This document shows positions 1 through 13,175 of a stretch of DNA of 64,000 nucleotides, piece after piece (positions within the stretch are counted from its first letter, which is position 1; every line of letters starts with the position of its first letter). The notes beneath the pieces are model-generated. The model was not told the origin of the DNA. It did no database searches and saw only the letters and a list, made by a program, of their open reading frames with translations. The stretch spans positions 12,906,752-12,970,751 of the forward strand of contig NW_019211455.1 in the NCBI RefSeq assembly GCF_002443255.2, in the 5' to 3' direction. Both the position numbers and the translations under genes were made by a program. This DNA comes from Varroa destructor (lineage: Eukaryota > Arthropoda > Arachnida > Mesostigmata > Varroidae).

Positions 1-2160
1 TTAATTTAAAAAAAGAAGGTTTTATTACTGCTACTTCGAATGTCATTACTGTTAGTTCAACTGAGCCATTTACCGCTTTTCTTACTACTTACCTACAAGC
101 AATAGCTAGGTCAAATGTTTTTACGGGTATTGCCGATTTGTTGAAATCAGTTCAGTGGTTTAACGTCTTAGCCAGACGGACACCGAAGTGTATAAGTACT
201 GTGAGCATCTAACAGTGTTTAGGAACATTCATCTTGGGTTGCCTAACGGCGATACCGGATATAAAACTCGAAATATGGGGGGGGGGGGGGTCATTCATCT
301 TCGATTATATCAAATAAAGACAAAACTCTTGCTTTATTCTTCCGACAAAGCAAGATTCTCAGAGTTCGTACATATATATTAGAAGCACGTTGAAAGTTCC
401 ATTGCTACACATCTGCCTTACACATGTGTCGGACCGTGCAGGCAGCATTTCAGATTTTTATGGGGTTGAATCGATTAACCAAAAAAAATCCATTTTACGC
501 TTCTCCTTTGTCTAAACGCTAGCAGAACATTTCATGCATCTGTTCAAGTCAACTTGGTGCCGCTACGATTCTCGGATCCGAAGGATGCATTCGATATTTC
601 CTGTAAAGCTAATGAATCTCTGCTATGAAATGACACACAGATCTAGGATCAGCACGCAAATCTTGATGATCCGGCACACAAACTCGACTTCAGGATATCC
701 AGCACGGATGTTAATATCAATCAATAACTAGAAGGAACGAAATATTATTTATGATGATCACGTAATTGTCATACGAAACAGAGGTATACGCACGCTATAC
801 ATGGAATAATCAGTCAACGGTGTGTAAGATGTCAAGGCATCAAAAAGGACAGGAAGTACTTTCAACGAGCTGGAGGACTGAGCGCGTAAGGCCAATGAGC
901 GAGTTGAATAGATTCAAAAGAGGTTAATACGGAAGAAAAACGCCCATTTAATATGCTTTCATTAGCCGGACAGTGGTCCAAAGGACTGAGTCTATACGTA
1001 GCTGGATAGTGTAATGATATTCTCGATGAAAAGGTTTTCTTATGCAATCAAATTCGAAAAGTAGATTTTATTCTCTTCCCGGAGCGACTCTTGTCAGACT
1101 CTACACTAGCTTCAGGCTCAGTAAAGCGTAGAGCTAAGCCGGCTAAAAGTCCACTTAATGCAACGATACAGACGTGAACAGAAGAGAATACAGAGCTATT
1201 AAAATAAAGCGAAAGTAAAGCTTTTTCAGCCGACTTTCAGTCGGCCAGAGGTATCTAACAGCTTTCAGCTTTTGATAGCCTTAGGACACTGCTGCGGAAA
1301 TGATGCTAGGCTAAACCCAATAAGAGGTAGAAAAGTAGTCGATTAGCAAGAATATGTTATCGGAAGGTACGACTATTTCTTCACTGTTAGCGTACCAGCA
1401 ACACCTGATCCGAGATGAGATTAGAAATTTGTGTTTTCGAATGGAAATCACTTCAATACGAGTCTTCGAGAGCAGAGAGGATTTAGTGACCCCAGTATAG
1501 CTCACATCTACGTACCTGCCACGCGGGTAAACTTCTGAAAATGATCCATATTATTTTAACAACGTAAGCTACATCCTGGAGCTTGTTCCTTTCGCCCTGC
1601 CTGCTAAAATACACGTAGGAATTCCTCTTTAAACAAATTCCGCCAGTTATTATAGCCAATATATTATATTATTCAGTACTATTAAATAGATATTAGTAGG
1701 GTATAGTTAATTTACGCCGCTGCAAAAGGATGCATCCAATCAAAATATCTTGCCACAGTGCGTACGTTCCCAACTTAACTGGTGGCTCGTAGACGCCCCT
1801 TTACGTAATTTTATGACCTACCTAGTGGTGAACGTGGAAGCTTTATGCTGAATCTTAGCTGATATAGCTGTGCGCAATGGTCTATGAAAAAAAAGGCCTA
1901 AACCAATTTAGTTATACGAGCAGAAATACTTGAATTGTAGAAATACATACACCGTCCTGCAGATCATAATGGGTTGCATGTCGAAACTTCAGTGAAGGAC
2001 CGTAGATGATGCTAAATAAATAACCGTTTTGAGTTTTACGGCGTTACTACTGCTAAGGATTCATTCAATTGATGCTTTATTCGGTCTGCTTGCATTTAGC
2101 GATTTCGCCTATCAATCACCACTTGCAGACTCGCCGACATAGATGAGGCCCATATCTATT
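1..2160. other. A+T-rich non-coding stretch
   Basis: No open frame here exceeds about 65 codons and none resembles a known protein. The only notable local structures are the G14 run at 277-290, a 10-bp palindrome ACACATGTGT near 420, and a small 7-bp hairpin (GCCGACT / AGTCGGC, loop TTC) at 1229-1245. The composition is typical of intron or intergenic DNA. Confidence 0.6.
277..290 (+). repeat. Poly-G homopolymer, 14 bases
   Basis: This is an uninterrupted run of 14 G on the + strand inside A+T-rich DNA. Runs of G this long are much rarer than A or T runs in animal genomes and are prone to slippage and sequencing error. The true length may therefore differ from what is written. Confidence 0.9.
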
Positions 2161-3200
2161 TCGGTTACATATGCAGGCAGTGCCAATGCGCTCGATGGCC
2201 CTGCGGGGCAAGCTCGGCCAATTCACCACTCGGCAAATTCCGGTGCTAGTCAGACCTATGCTGACTAACTGAATGTTTGATCAGACCATTGAGAGCAAAT
2301 GAGAGCTTCAGGGGCGTTGGGAACATTCGGACGGACTCGGGCAGGGTCGCTGGATAGCAAAGCAAGATGGAGGCAGAGCCGTCGGAGCTGGGCTAGCAGA
2401 TCAGAGAGCTCGCTGTCCCTCTGCCGCTTGCTCGGTCGCTCGGTGGGGTGGATCAGATTGTTTTCTCCGTATCTGGTGCTCATGTACAGGCGTGGAGACG
2501 CCGGTGTAAAACAAAGAACAGGAAGGGGGCAAACTGTTACGAAGTACTACTTGCCACCGGGGTGCTGTGTAGCTAGCGACGGCTGGGTAACCCCCCAGCA
2601 AATAGGCTTCTATTAAGTGATAATGAGTCATCGCCGCTAGGGCCAGTAGAAGTTGCTAATACTACTGCTGGTGCTGCTGTTTGAGGACAAGAAAACCCGC
2701 CCCTTTGATTAGACGGCTAGCTCTGGCTGCGGTGGCGTAGGAGGGCAGACAGCCAGCCGTACATGCCGTTTAGCTGAAGCAAGACGGGCGGATAAGGCAA
2801 ATGGCAGCCTGCGAACAGTGGGCTCTGAGCTTGTGTTAGACTTGACCGGACATCGCGCACAAGTCGCGAGTCTATCTTTCGCTAGCTGATGTGGGTGACG
2901 AGCATCGGAATAGAGCTAGGGCAGTAGGAACAGGATAGGGACGGTGCACAGCTATGTTCACCGGTATGCTTGTCCTAAGACCCGCGTAGCAGATTTCTGT
3001 GATTCCCAAGCATATCAGAGCCAAAAGCTCATTGACTCCTGTGGTCTAGTTCAACTTGTCAGTTTGCAGCTGCCTGGCGACGGATATAATATGACACACG
3101 TTGCGTGTTTAGCGTCGACGGTTATGATATGGCCATATGCTAGCGGTGGAAAAGAGCGCGCTGAAATATCGAGGCCGTGTAGACTACGAGCGGAAAAGAG
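2160..3200. other. G+C-richer patch with overlapping short open frames
   Basis: Open frames of 105 codons (+, 2299-2616), 72 codons (-, 2265-2483) and 76 codons (-, 2401-2631) lie over one another. Such mutual overlap is what elevated G+C produces when stop codons are rarer. None of the translations shows a recognisable domain. A 12-bp palindrome ATATGGCCATAT lies at 3127-3138. No gene is called. Confidence 0.5.
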
Positions 3201-4560
3201 ATAGGTTAGATACACGCTATATAAAATTGATTTTACAAAATCAAGAGTGGTGTTAACAATCGTTAGCGCTATCATTCTGCAGATTTGTACTACTGCAACT
3301 AAGGCTATGAGAAGGTCCTACCTAGGGATTGTTCGAATCCGCCAATCGGATAAATAGTTTCATGCACTTTGTTCGCTTCTGCTGCATTTAACTGACTAGT
3401 ATTGCACAATTATAATCGCACATCGATTAGGTGTTTTTCGAATTGGAGCATGATTGTCGCTCAGTAATGGACTATTTAGGAGAGCTTCAACCGAAGCATG
3501 GACTTAGTACACAACAGACACTACGCCATTTTAGCTTAGTAGTGTCTTGCAAATGAAGTCGGTAGTCGAAACCACAAAGGAGAAGAAGTTTGTGGTTTTT
3601 GTATACAACGATGCTCATTGTGGGGGCAAAGGTCGAAGAGCCTGTAATGAAGATAATGGCGTTAGGCCGCTGCGGATGGGGCGGAGTTGACTAGTGATTC
3701 TTATTGTATTTGTCGGAGGCATATATATATATGATCGTTTAGGATGTGATTTTTGTGAAAGTAGAGGGAAGTATAGAAGTGCAGATGGCCAAAAAAGATG
3801 GTTAAAAAATAGAATATAAAAAGGCATTGCTAGTGATGGTGACATTTGCTAACAAGAAAAAGAAACATTGAAACCGTTGTTTGATAGACTGGACTATGTT
3901 TTCACAGCGCATCTCCATGCAGACGATTATTTCACAACTCACAATTATAAGTTTTCTTCTAACGAAAACTAGAATTATTTAGGGCCGTTTTGGGCTGCAT
4001 ATGGATGATTTCAGACAATGTTGAGTATCTTGATACAACACGTATTTAAAGATATTTTTTAGGCACATTTCATATAAAGATGTTTCGAGCCGATTATATC
4101 AGCTAACACCATTAGCTTACAGCGGTCCGTTCCAAATTGTATGTCTATCTAATAAATTAAATGTAAACTTTACCTACGACACATGCTTGATACTTACGTA
4201 GTATCTATGTTCTTTCAGGAACCGTGTTTGCTATAAAATCGAGCTACACCTGTTCTATCGTATTGTAAAAGAGATGTCACCGGAGCTTTCCAAATAGTTC
4301 GCACGGTCAAAAGTAATAATTTGACCTGCTTTATAGCCGGATTGTTAAGCTTTCAGCTGCAATTAGTTGCTGTCATTTTCTCTAAATGTTTTTTTTTTCA
4401 CAACACGATAAAAACTATTTATTTTTTTCGTTAGAGAGACCCTTAAATAAAATGGCCATTACTCCATTCGGTTTTGTCTTCCTTCAGCGAGCCAGTAGGC
4501 ATCTCATCATGATATAATTGCAAGAACAACAGAACTAGCTAATAGAAACAACAGCAGAGT
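3200..4560. other. A+T-rich non-coding stretch
   Basis: This stretch contains a 10-bp-arm hairpin (3569-3598), an (AT)6 run at 3721-3732 and several T runs. One B-box-like octamer (GTTCGAATCC at 3331) has no A box at the right distance. No coding or RNA gene is supported. Confidence 0.55.
3569..3598 (+). repeat. Inverted repeat, 10-bp arms, 10-nt spacer
   Basis: The left arm AAACCACAAA (3569-3578) and right arm TTTGTGGTTT (3589-3598) pair perfectly around a purine-only spacer. Ten-base arms at this spacing are expected about once by chance in 64 kb, so it is recorded without functional meaning. Confidence 0.75.
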
Positions 4561-7500
4561 TTACGGCTCGTCCCTGTCTACGGACGCTCCGATTAATTTC
4601 GCTGCCGCCTGTCACTACCGTCGCTGTTCATCGTGCTTCCTTTCGGCATTGTTGCATCTGCATTGCCTCGTTATTTTTTGGGGGCTTTTCCTCTTTTTGC
4701 GAGAGGAGCCCTGGTACTTTGCCTTCCGCTCTCCCTCTGTGCTATCTCCATGTGTATGTTTTCCCTGCTGCGCAAGCCCACCACTTCTACACATATCTTT
4801 CAGCTTTTTCAGCTTTCGGCACCGGCAACGCAGCCTCTGCTTCTATTCGTTCTATTGTTATGAAAGTATCCTATACAGCCGTCTGTCCTTTCCTGACGAG
4901 GTCTGTACACCCCAAAGCTCACAGTATGTTTCCGGATCTACCGCACCATCGCCTGTTTCACACTGGCGATGAAAAAGAAGACGAAGAAGCACCAGTAATG
5001 TTCTCGGCATCGGATTCGAGCCTATTGCGTGACAGTCATTATCCGAAGTTGGCAGAGAAACTAAACTCGAAGCAGCCTGCGGCCTGAATCCCGAAGCAGC
5101 TGCAAACGAAAACGAAGTAATAGCTTTCGGAGAAAAGCACCCGCCAAAACGTAGGTTAGAGCAATGACAGTAGCAAGGGCACCAAGAGCGAAGAACAGCT
5201 CATCAGCTGTTTCGCTAGTGCTGATACGGTGGTTATTATACTTATGTTGATATACCCTACTGTTACTCGTTATCTCTAGCCACTTATCTATCGTTCCTAA
5301 TAAGCTGAAGCAGGCCGTACCGATGTGTGTACCTCCGCTGACTCGCTGGTAGTTGATATTGTTAGCACCGAAGTGAGCGGTAGGTGTGTGCAAGCACAAT
5401 GGGGAGACAGCAATAGGGGTACAACTAAGGGGGGCCACTGCTGAAATCCAAATGATTGACAAATTTCTGGCTCGTCGCCGATAGCCCCTCGCCCACTATT
5501 TATACTAACGAAAACGAGTAAGCGAGGAGCTATCGATCGGGCAGGCAGATCGTAGCACTCGTAACAGAACGAGCTCTTTTTTTTTTGTTTTTTTTTTTTT
5601 GTTTTTGCTACGACTGTTATGATTTTTGTTGCAGTTCGCATGATATGATATTGCCAGTGAAGGAATCAGTCTTCCGGTAAGAGTTACGGCCATAATGAGC
5701 TGTTGACGAGGCGCTATCATTTCCTACTGTCGTCATCGTCGTCGCCACTGGTATTTGCGCTGCTTCGGGTGCTCTGTTGTCTTTTTCATGTTTCGTTGCT
5801 GCTAAGACTAACCATAATATTGATGTCTCCTTCGAAGTTATTTGTTCTGTAAAAAGCATTAAAACGTTCCTATTGCATTACATATCGTCGTTGCTGGATG
5901 TACCATTTGCACTAGTTGCATTGGTACATAGTTATGATTGATGACGATCTTCCTTATGCTTCTTTTATGTTGCTTTTATAACTCAAGGAATCTGGATGAT
6001 TTGTAATGTGTGACACGAACTCCTTTTCCTACTATGTTTCAGAGTGATTCACAACTAGTTGCAATAATAAATCGCCTTTCGTGAAAAATGTAGGCCGGCG
6101 CTTGTAGATCTGGGATAAAAATAACCCAGCCAAACATTTTTCTCAGACCTTCGAAAAATACCCAAAGTGTAATTACTAAACTATAATCTGCTTTTATATC
6201 TAATTAAGTCTCCATTGAAGGCAGTGCAATTAGAAGCTACAGCCATAAGTACATATTAGTATAACATGGGTTACCTAGGCATATTTTCTTTCTGTGCAGA
6301 GTTTGCAGCAGGGTGCACCAACAGTTTCTGTGGCGGTAAGCAATACATCTCGTTGACAACATGGCGATAATCGCCGTCTTGATTGGTACGTAGAGCAACT
6401 TTACACTTTTACCATTACCGTTACTCTTATCGCTGTTAATACAGGTTAACCTCTGTTAACATGTCGACGAGGCCGAATCAAGATATCCACAACGAGGATC
6501 ATACTGGTACTGATGCAGCCGACATTGATGACAATAACGTTCGAACTTTCTTTCTTTGTCAAACTCTTTCTCTTCCCCTCTGATCCTCTTTTTTAATTTC
6601 GTCCATAGTCAGCCGCGGTCTGATAGATTTCCTTTTCAATGCGTTTTTTCATCGGTTTTTGGTCCGTCTGATTCTGCTGTCGGCTGACGGTTTTGTCACA
6701 GTACGTCTTAGCGCTTCAACGCTGCCTATATCCAAGGCCGGTCTGGTCCACCTGACGCGCGAACGCGGGCCGTATGACTAAACGATCAGGTCGGTTTTGC
6801 CGGCCAAGCAGGTTAAACAGCGTGTGTCTCATACCCGTCTGCCAATGCCATTGTGTTCAGAAATCGGCCGATATGTATCGGTTGTGTAAAAGGACTGAGA
6901 CAGATGATCATATTCTCAAGCACATCAAAAGCCGCGCGTCGCTGCTACGAAGCAAACAGCTTTATCTATTGCTACTTTGAATAGAAATGTTTTTTTCTCT
7001 GCCGCTTACATCGACCTTATCGATATACTTTGGCTGCAAGGAGTTCAACTTTTTGTTAGCGCCGATATGGTGGCTGCTACACAAAATCGTGATAGGTTTT
7101 TCCGTTCTGTCGAAAGGCAGTAGATTGATTATATTTTCTTTAAGGGTTTCTAGTGGTGTATATAGCATCGATAGCAGTTCAGTATATGGAGTATATAGGG
7201 AAAGTCCCATTGCATGAGGACGGTGACAACGGTGTACAGACAGAATCAGCGGCGAACCGTCAGTGTTACTTTGTTTCCCTTTTCACGACGATTTCTAGTG
7301 AGTTTAGCTTGCAATTGCCGTTTGATTTAGACACGGCATGCACTCGAGTTGCGGACCATAGCTGTGGGTTTCATCTGCCATGATTTCCATTTAAACGGGC
7401 AAAAGGCAGTCTTGCACTGAGAACCTGAAATACTCTGGCGACTTTGTTACAAATATTCATTCGAGCACCTTGCCAACCTTGCTCGCAGCAAGAGCATTAT

Positions 7501-8990
7501 TACCAATACTATGCAATTGGAAAGACATTCTCTGAATATGTAATACAGTCTTATTCTTATGTAATAATAAACTGGGTCTTATTGTTATTGTCTTTATATG
7601 CAATTATAGTTAAGACTTAAAGAAGCAATAAATACAGGTTATTTTTTTCTAGTTAACTTTAGGATCGAACAAACTTTTAGCTTCGAGTTTTTATGCACAT
7701 ACCTTTAGTTAACTCTGAATGTGTACTTAAATTTGCGGCCATTATCTCTGATGCACTACGTAATACATAGCATATCCTATGAACTCTGATTCGCATCGAT
7801 CCGAGCTGACATGTGTTTCCCTTTGGCTCGTTTTTCCCAAAGTTTCGCGAACTTATTGTGACGTTCGTTTACATGATCACTACGTTTGTTGTTTTGCAAT
7901 CGGGCCTCAAGCCACTGCATGACGGGCCTCGGGGCGGGTTTCTTGCAATGTCCGTCCAGTTTGCCGGCAGCGTACGCATGCAGGTGTACACGTGTTTCTT
8001 TAATGGATCTTATGATTTCTCTCGCCGACCGGGCTTGTGACGGATCTTCCAGATAAATCTGTTGTTGCATCCCTGGGAAAATCTATGGATGTCTCTTGGC
8101 AATTTAGAAACCAAGGAGATGTAGGGTTAAGTGCGGCAAATTCGATAGGCCTCCTTCACATATCTATCTTTCTTTTGTTACTATCTGGGTATTACTGTGT
8201 CACTGGCGTAGGAACACGTAAGACTCACTGGGCTGGAATATACGCCACTCGTGGATCTGTTACCGTTAGCGTCGACTTGGACAACTTGTAGTGAAACAGC
8301 AGTGATATTATAAAACATAATTTATTTTAATATATTGAAGTATCTAATATTAAAAGGCCATGTCCTTAGGAGTATTAGTTTTTTTTTGCCATTAACTCTG
8401 ACCGCATGCGAGTAGTGCCTTTGAGGTCGTCGTAGCCAAGAAAAACCGTCACTTGAGTGATCTGCTGCATCGCAAATCAAGATCACGATAAAGACATACA
8501 ACAAGACTAATGATAATGAGAATTATAAATGTAATATTTGCCACCCTTTCATTACCTTGCCCCGTTCGTAGTGCACTGACAGCTATTTTTACCACACTCT
8601 TTCCGTATTTTTTTTAATCTCTCCTCTGTCTCCATGATCTGTACAAAGTGCTTCATGTTCTTCCGAGTTTCCCATTTTCTCCAAATCACTGCCAGTTTCT
8701 TACGAAATTCGGTAATCATAAATCACCAGAGGCCAGGAGGATAGACAAACAGGAGAAGCAGCCAGTGAAAAAGCTTATTGTATGTACATCAGCTTTCTTC
8801 ACATTGACCCTTTCCTGATGAAGTGTGATGCAATGGTCTGCGACAGAAAATGGCCATTGTTGCAAAATGAAGGTGCTGTCAGCCAAATGTTCCGCTGCTA
8901 TTTTTGTGTATTTATATATACATCTTGGCCGTTACGACTGCGAATTAAAGCTTCGGTTTTCACGATGTCGCTGTTGCTGCAGCTGGCGTT
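4560..8990. other. Mixed-composition stretch without a supported gene
   Basis: Open frames of 107 and 122 codons (+, 4649-4972 and 4719-5087) and 133 and 114 codons (-, 5061-5462 and 5297-5641) overlap and show no family motifs. A T/G tract occupies about 5576-5606. At 6461 an ATG followed by about 30 acidic and polar codons sits 18 nt after a pyrimidine-rich stretch ending in ACAG, but no convincing donor closes it. From 5900 to 8990 the DNA is A+T-rich with only short open frames. Confidence 0.5.
5576..5606 (+). repeat. T-rich tract interrupted by single G
   Basis: Runs of about 10 T, 13 T and 5 T are separated by single G residues. On the - strand this reads as an A-rich tract. There is no retroposed body next to it, so it looks like a simple low-complexity tract. 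Confidence 0.8.
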
Positions 8991-10540
8991 GCCCCCTTAG
9001 TAACGACACGAGGTAATCATCTGCACTCAGTTCGTCATGCGGTTACAGGATCGACAGACACATGCGTTAATAGCTGTTCCTGTTCGGGAACTTAACGAAA
9101 ATAACTGCCTGTCGAACAGCTATGGTACTAGCCTGCGGTTGCTTCTCGTATTCCTCTTGCGCTTCTATTGCTGATGCAGCTGCTGAGGACCAACGAAAGC
9201 ATTCGCCTGGCGGACAACACCAGCGTTTATGGACAAATCCATGAGAAGGACCGAGCCTGGAGGCCTCGAAATTGGAGAAGCTTGGATCGGAGTCAGTGGC
9301 GACAGGGGCGGTGAAATGGCCGTAGATTGCTTCTGGCCGAGGGCAGTCAGTGTCTATAGCGAGCGTCTGAAGAAGGGCATAAACGTTTAACGAGACGGCT
9401 AGGACGGAGTGCGTTCGGAGTCGTAGAACGTTTTAGCCTTGCTTCCACGAAACAAAGAAAACCCAGGGTGGCCTAGTAATGTCAGCTTCCCCGAGGCTTC
9501 GAGTCGGGGTAAACAGACATTTTCAAATTGTTTCGCAACAGCTTCGACAGCAAAAGCTGCAGGAAAGGCAGGGTCAGCTTAAGCTGTAGCCTTGAGTTCG
9601 GACACTGCATCAGGCCTTAGCCAGCAACCCGGCGACCAGTCTGTGGGAGATGCAAAATGAACCATCGGATTTCTATCATCATCCGATCATCGTCTTCGTT
9701 ACATATCCAGCAGGCAATGCAGGCGCTGGCAGAATGAAATGACCAATGATAAAGAGATCGTTGAAGAAGAGACGAGGAATTTGCTTCTGTCAGCATTGCC
9801 ACTACTTTGAGCTTCTATTACAGCTGCTGTTGCTATCCCGGAGTGACTAAGTGCTCGCACTTGCTTACTAACCTCCTTGTTTCTTCACGTACTATGCTTC
9901 GCCTTTATCCGTTCGGATGAAGGCGAAGCATGGTACGTGAATAGCTAACACGTGCTTTCAAAAGAACGAACAGCTGACTTTTATTAGGTCAGTGACTAGC
10001 GAGCAGGAGGAAGAGACCTCTAGTCATCGGGGTGGCGACGGCGGCGGCAATGGCGTATGGTAGAAAAGCCGGGATCCTGTAAAATGCTGCAACCAGCAGT
10101 GCGGGTGTTCTGCTAGCCAGGCCAGACTGCGCCGGGCTATGCGTCAGCCACTCTATCATTAACTACCATCACCGCCTATCCATTTAGAGCTTTGACTTTG
10201 GTCTCAGAATGTGGGCGTCTATACAAAATAAGTACAGCATTTTGCCTCGACTTGATTCGCTTGTGGAAGAGGCCTGTGGACGTGGGAGTCGGTCAGCTCT
10301 CTAAGGAAGGTTCCCGGATTGGTCCATGTAAACGGAGGAGCCAGCGGCGGCTGCAGCGACTATGACGATTCACAATTTTCCGAGTGGCGCCCTAAGGGTT
10401 TTTAATCATACTGATAATGATGATGACGATGCTGAGGACAACAACGAACGACACCGACGGCGACGATGATCCCGATAAAGCTTTTACGTCCCATCGTTAT
10501 TGGGTGATGCGAGTGATGCTGAGAAACTGGCCGGCCGGCG
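8990..10540. other. G+C-richer patch, gene-poor
   Basis: Composition rises to about half G+C, yet the longest open frame is only about 61 codons, which argues against a coding exon of normal size. The feature of note is the strong foldback at 9884-9941. A weaker inverted repeat has arms ATAGCTGTTC (9070-9079) and GAACAGCTAT (9114-9123) with a 34-nt spacer, within chance expectation. Confidence 0.5.
9884..9941 (+). repeat. Near-perfect foldback: 28-bp arms, 2-nt spacer
   Basis: Left arm 9884-9911 and right arm 9914-9941 are reverse complements except at two positions (9893/9932 and 9906/9919). Both are T opposite G, so a + strand RNA would pair along all 28 positions while a - strand RNA would have two A/C mismatches. 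Outside the arms, 9877-9883 and 9942-9948 add five of seven possible pairs, three Watson-Crick or wobble at a time. A stem this long at this spacing cannot be chance. The loop is too small for a typical animal pre-miRNA, so a template-switch-derived quasipalindrome or a tiny foldback element is more likely. Function is unknown. Confidence 0.9.
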
Positions 10541-11601
10541 CAATAAAGCACAATTCATTTGGACGAAATCGCCAAAGAAAATGATGGTAGGCAACATAGT
10601 AAGAAAACCGGTGGTAGAGGGGTGGTTACTAATAATCCTTTATAGAACAAGGTTTCTCTTTCGTCGTTTAAAAGAATCGTGCAAATATTTTTGTACTTGC
10701 TTGTTTATTATAATACAAACCTGATCTTTAGGAAAGCTCTAACGTATATCAGGAAGGACCATTTAAAGGGGAAACATTAAAACGTAATCTGTTGCGTTCG
10801 ATTTGTGAAACAGATCTATCGATTCTGTGATTGCCTTTCGTGAATGCCATGCCAGTTGTAACCTGTATTTAATAAATGTATATTTACTAGCATGATAATT
10901 TAATCAAGCAATGCCTTCTACGGTGGGAGGAGGCGTAGGCGTTGCCTATACGTCAGCTTTCAGTGCAAACCAACACAAATTTAAAAGGGCTTGATATTCA
11001 GTAACATAAGCGAGTTAGCGTTCATCTGCATGTTTACTCGTTCATATTACGATCTACTAGACAATGCTACGTCTTTGGTGATTTTGAGCCGCATCAGGTT
11101 CAGATGCTGGCCGACCAAAACCTGTAAAGAAATCATATTGTCTAAATCGAAATATACGAAATACCCAACAATCATGTGACGCCCTTAACTGTGATATAGA
11201 TATACTTGCATAGGTGATCTCTCGAGCAGATCGTGGCTAGGCCTTTAGTCTTCAGTAGGGTATGCTCTCACGTGGTAATTAACAACGTAAAAAATTTTCG
11301 ACGCAAATAATGCAGGTATCATTATAAATCGATCAGTGAAGCCACGGGATTAGATCGCCCATATGTAGAAAGAGATAAAATGAGAACCATGAAAAAATAT
11401 CTGTTATAAAAAATGTTAGAGTTCCTTTGGGCTGTGCGGTCTGAAAAAATTAATGCGTTGGTAAGATAAAAGAAAACCAAGGGTCGACTGCGACCATCGA
11501 AGTACAGCTCCTCGAACGCAATGAGCCCGTCTACGGTATTTGTTATATCGGCAGCTCTGCTGTTTCCAGGTGCCATATCTAAAATTCGAATTTTTGTCTA
11601 G

Positions 11602-11690
11602 TCCCTATGATGGCCTAGTGGATAACGTATTTGCTCATTAGTCTTAGAGACCAGTTGTGTCTAGGCTCGAACCTGCTGGGAGCCAGCCGT
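11602..11690 (+). repeat. tRNA-like sequence, possible SINE head or tRNA pseudogene
   Basis: An A-box-like block TGGCCTAGTGGATAA (11611-11625) is followed about 40 nt later by a B-box-like block GGCTCGAACCT (11664-11674), in the order and orientation of an internal RNA polymerase III promoter. TCCC (11602-11605) can pair with GGGA (11678-11681) as a remnant acceptor stem. The T stem no longer pairs properly and the A-to-B spacing is about 9 nt longer than in an ordinary class I tRNA. It is therefore not a functional tRNA. A tRNA-derived SINE head or a decayed pseudogene fits. No SINE body or tail was identified. Confidence 0.4.
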
Positions 11691-13175
11691 CTGATAGAAA
11701 GTCTAATGGCGATAACAGACGTGGAAGTTGAAATAATGAGGTATTGTATCTAAGGTATTGGGCTACTAGCTACGGTAACTTAATAATTTTCATCATATCA
11801 TAGATATTTTGTTTTTAGCGGAAACCTGTTAATTAAATTTACCTCAAAGATGCATTTTTTATTTTCCATACACGCAGCTATGCATTCTATAACATATGGC
11901 TGTTGAGTATTTTTTTATATCTCTAATTATCGCAGTAACAGTGTTGAATAGGGAATATGTTTTCGATGCAACGAAGCTGGATCATATTTTTGTACCCTGT
12001 TTGAAGCGTCAAAAAAAGGTATTTTACGTGTCTTATGTTTCTGTACCCCTTCTAATTCATGTATCCATATTTACTCGCTGAACGTGTAACTAAATAGTGA
12101 CGGTAATGAGAGCTCCATTCTAGCGTTGTAATTTTTATCTCTTGCTAATACACCGCAGTGTGCTCTATCTGTTTCCAAGGTTCTGCCCAGTATTGAAAGC
12201 TTGTTTTCTTTGAACTTTTTCTCGTTCCGTGTGTCGTCGGCTCCGTTTATGATTTATCTGTAAAGCGTCTCTCGACGGATCTAACAGCACAAAAGATGTC
12301 CAGATCGCGAAACCCCGCTGCCACAAAAGGCAACGAGACAAGGAAAAGCCGATCTGATACAGAAAGCCTTTATGAAAACCAAGTACAGATCTACTCGTTT
12401 CCTTTTTTATAAGGAAAATAATCGGACATTGAAAATTGCATACAAAGCAACTATCCGTGTCATTATTATAGGTAATTTCACTAGCGAAATTTATACCGCC
12501 TAGCTCATGTTATTTTCCTGGTTCCTCAAATGAAGGAATTGCACCTCACATTGTAGACAACGTCGTCTCTGCGTGTTTACCCACTGAATGCAGAAATAGA
12601 AGTTGGGTTGATTGATCTCAGTTCGAAACCTAGCGTAATTCCACAGTTCGTTTCAGAAAAAGAGTTGTCGGCCTGAAACAACACTTAAATAAGCCAGTAG
12701 CAGCGAACGTAAACGTTGAAGTATGTACTAATTTAAACTTAAACCCAAGTGCCTCAACTCTTCCTTTTAAAAGGCAGTTGGTATCGAAATCAGCAGCAAT
12801 AGGTCGGTAGCTAATATTTACATACACATGAGAAATTTTTATTACTAGTGTGTTATCATATGTTTCGTCGACATATGGCGTATTCCACAAATGAGCCCGT
12901 AAACGCGCCGGTCGGGTCTTGTTGAAGGAATATTTCGACTGAGCTTTTAGTTTCACGCACCCGTCAAACTGGCATTGTTTTCATTGTTTTACTCTTACGT
13001 AATCATGTTGCAAGCTTGCATGGATTAGGGTTGTCGGCAGAGACGGCAATGTACATTTCGACGGCCGACATGCCTCTCGGCACCTTCCGAATTAGTTTGT
13101 AAATATGCGTTCTATTAGTATATATATATTTAGTAGGTTTGTTTGTGCAGATCTTCTTCCGTAGTGCCACAATGG

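Noticed and set aside
3325..3350. B-box-like GTTCGAATCC
   Set aside because: No A box upstream and no T-stem pairing.
6461..6585. ATG with about 40 codons after a pyrimidine-rich AG
   Set aside because: It resembles a small first coding exon, but no good donor ends the acidic stretch and the reading frame stops within about 42 codons.
9884..9941. Standard microRNA precursor
   Set aside because: The stem is long enough, but the terminal loop is 2-4 nt and pairing is nearly perfect, unlike ordinary animal pre-miRNAs. Kept as a foldback of unknown function.
12296..12412. ATG followed by about 40 basic and polar codons
   Set aside because: No convincing splice donor and no recognisable protein start; comparable segments are expected by chance.
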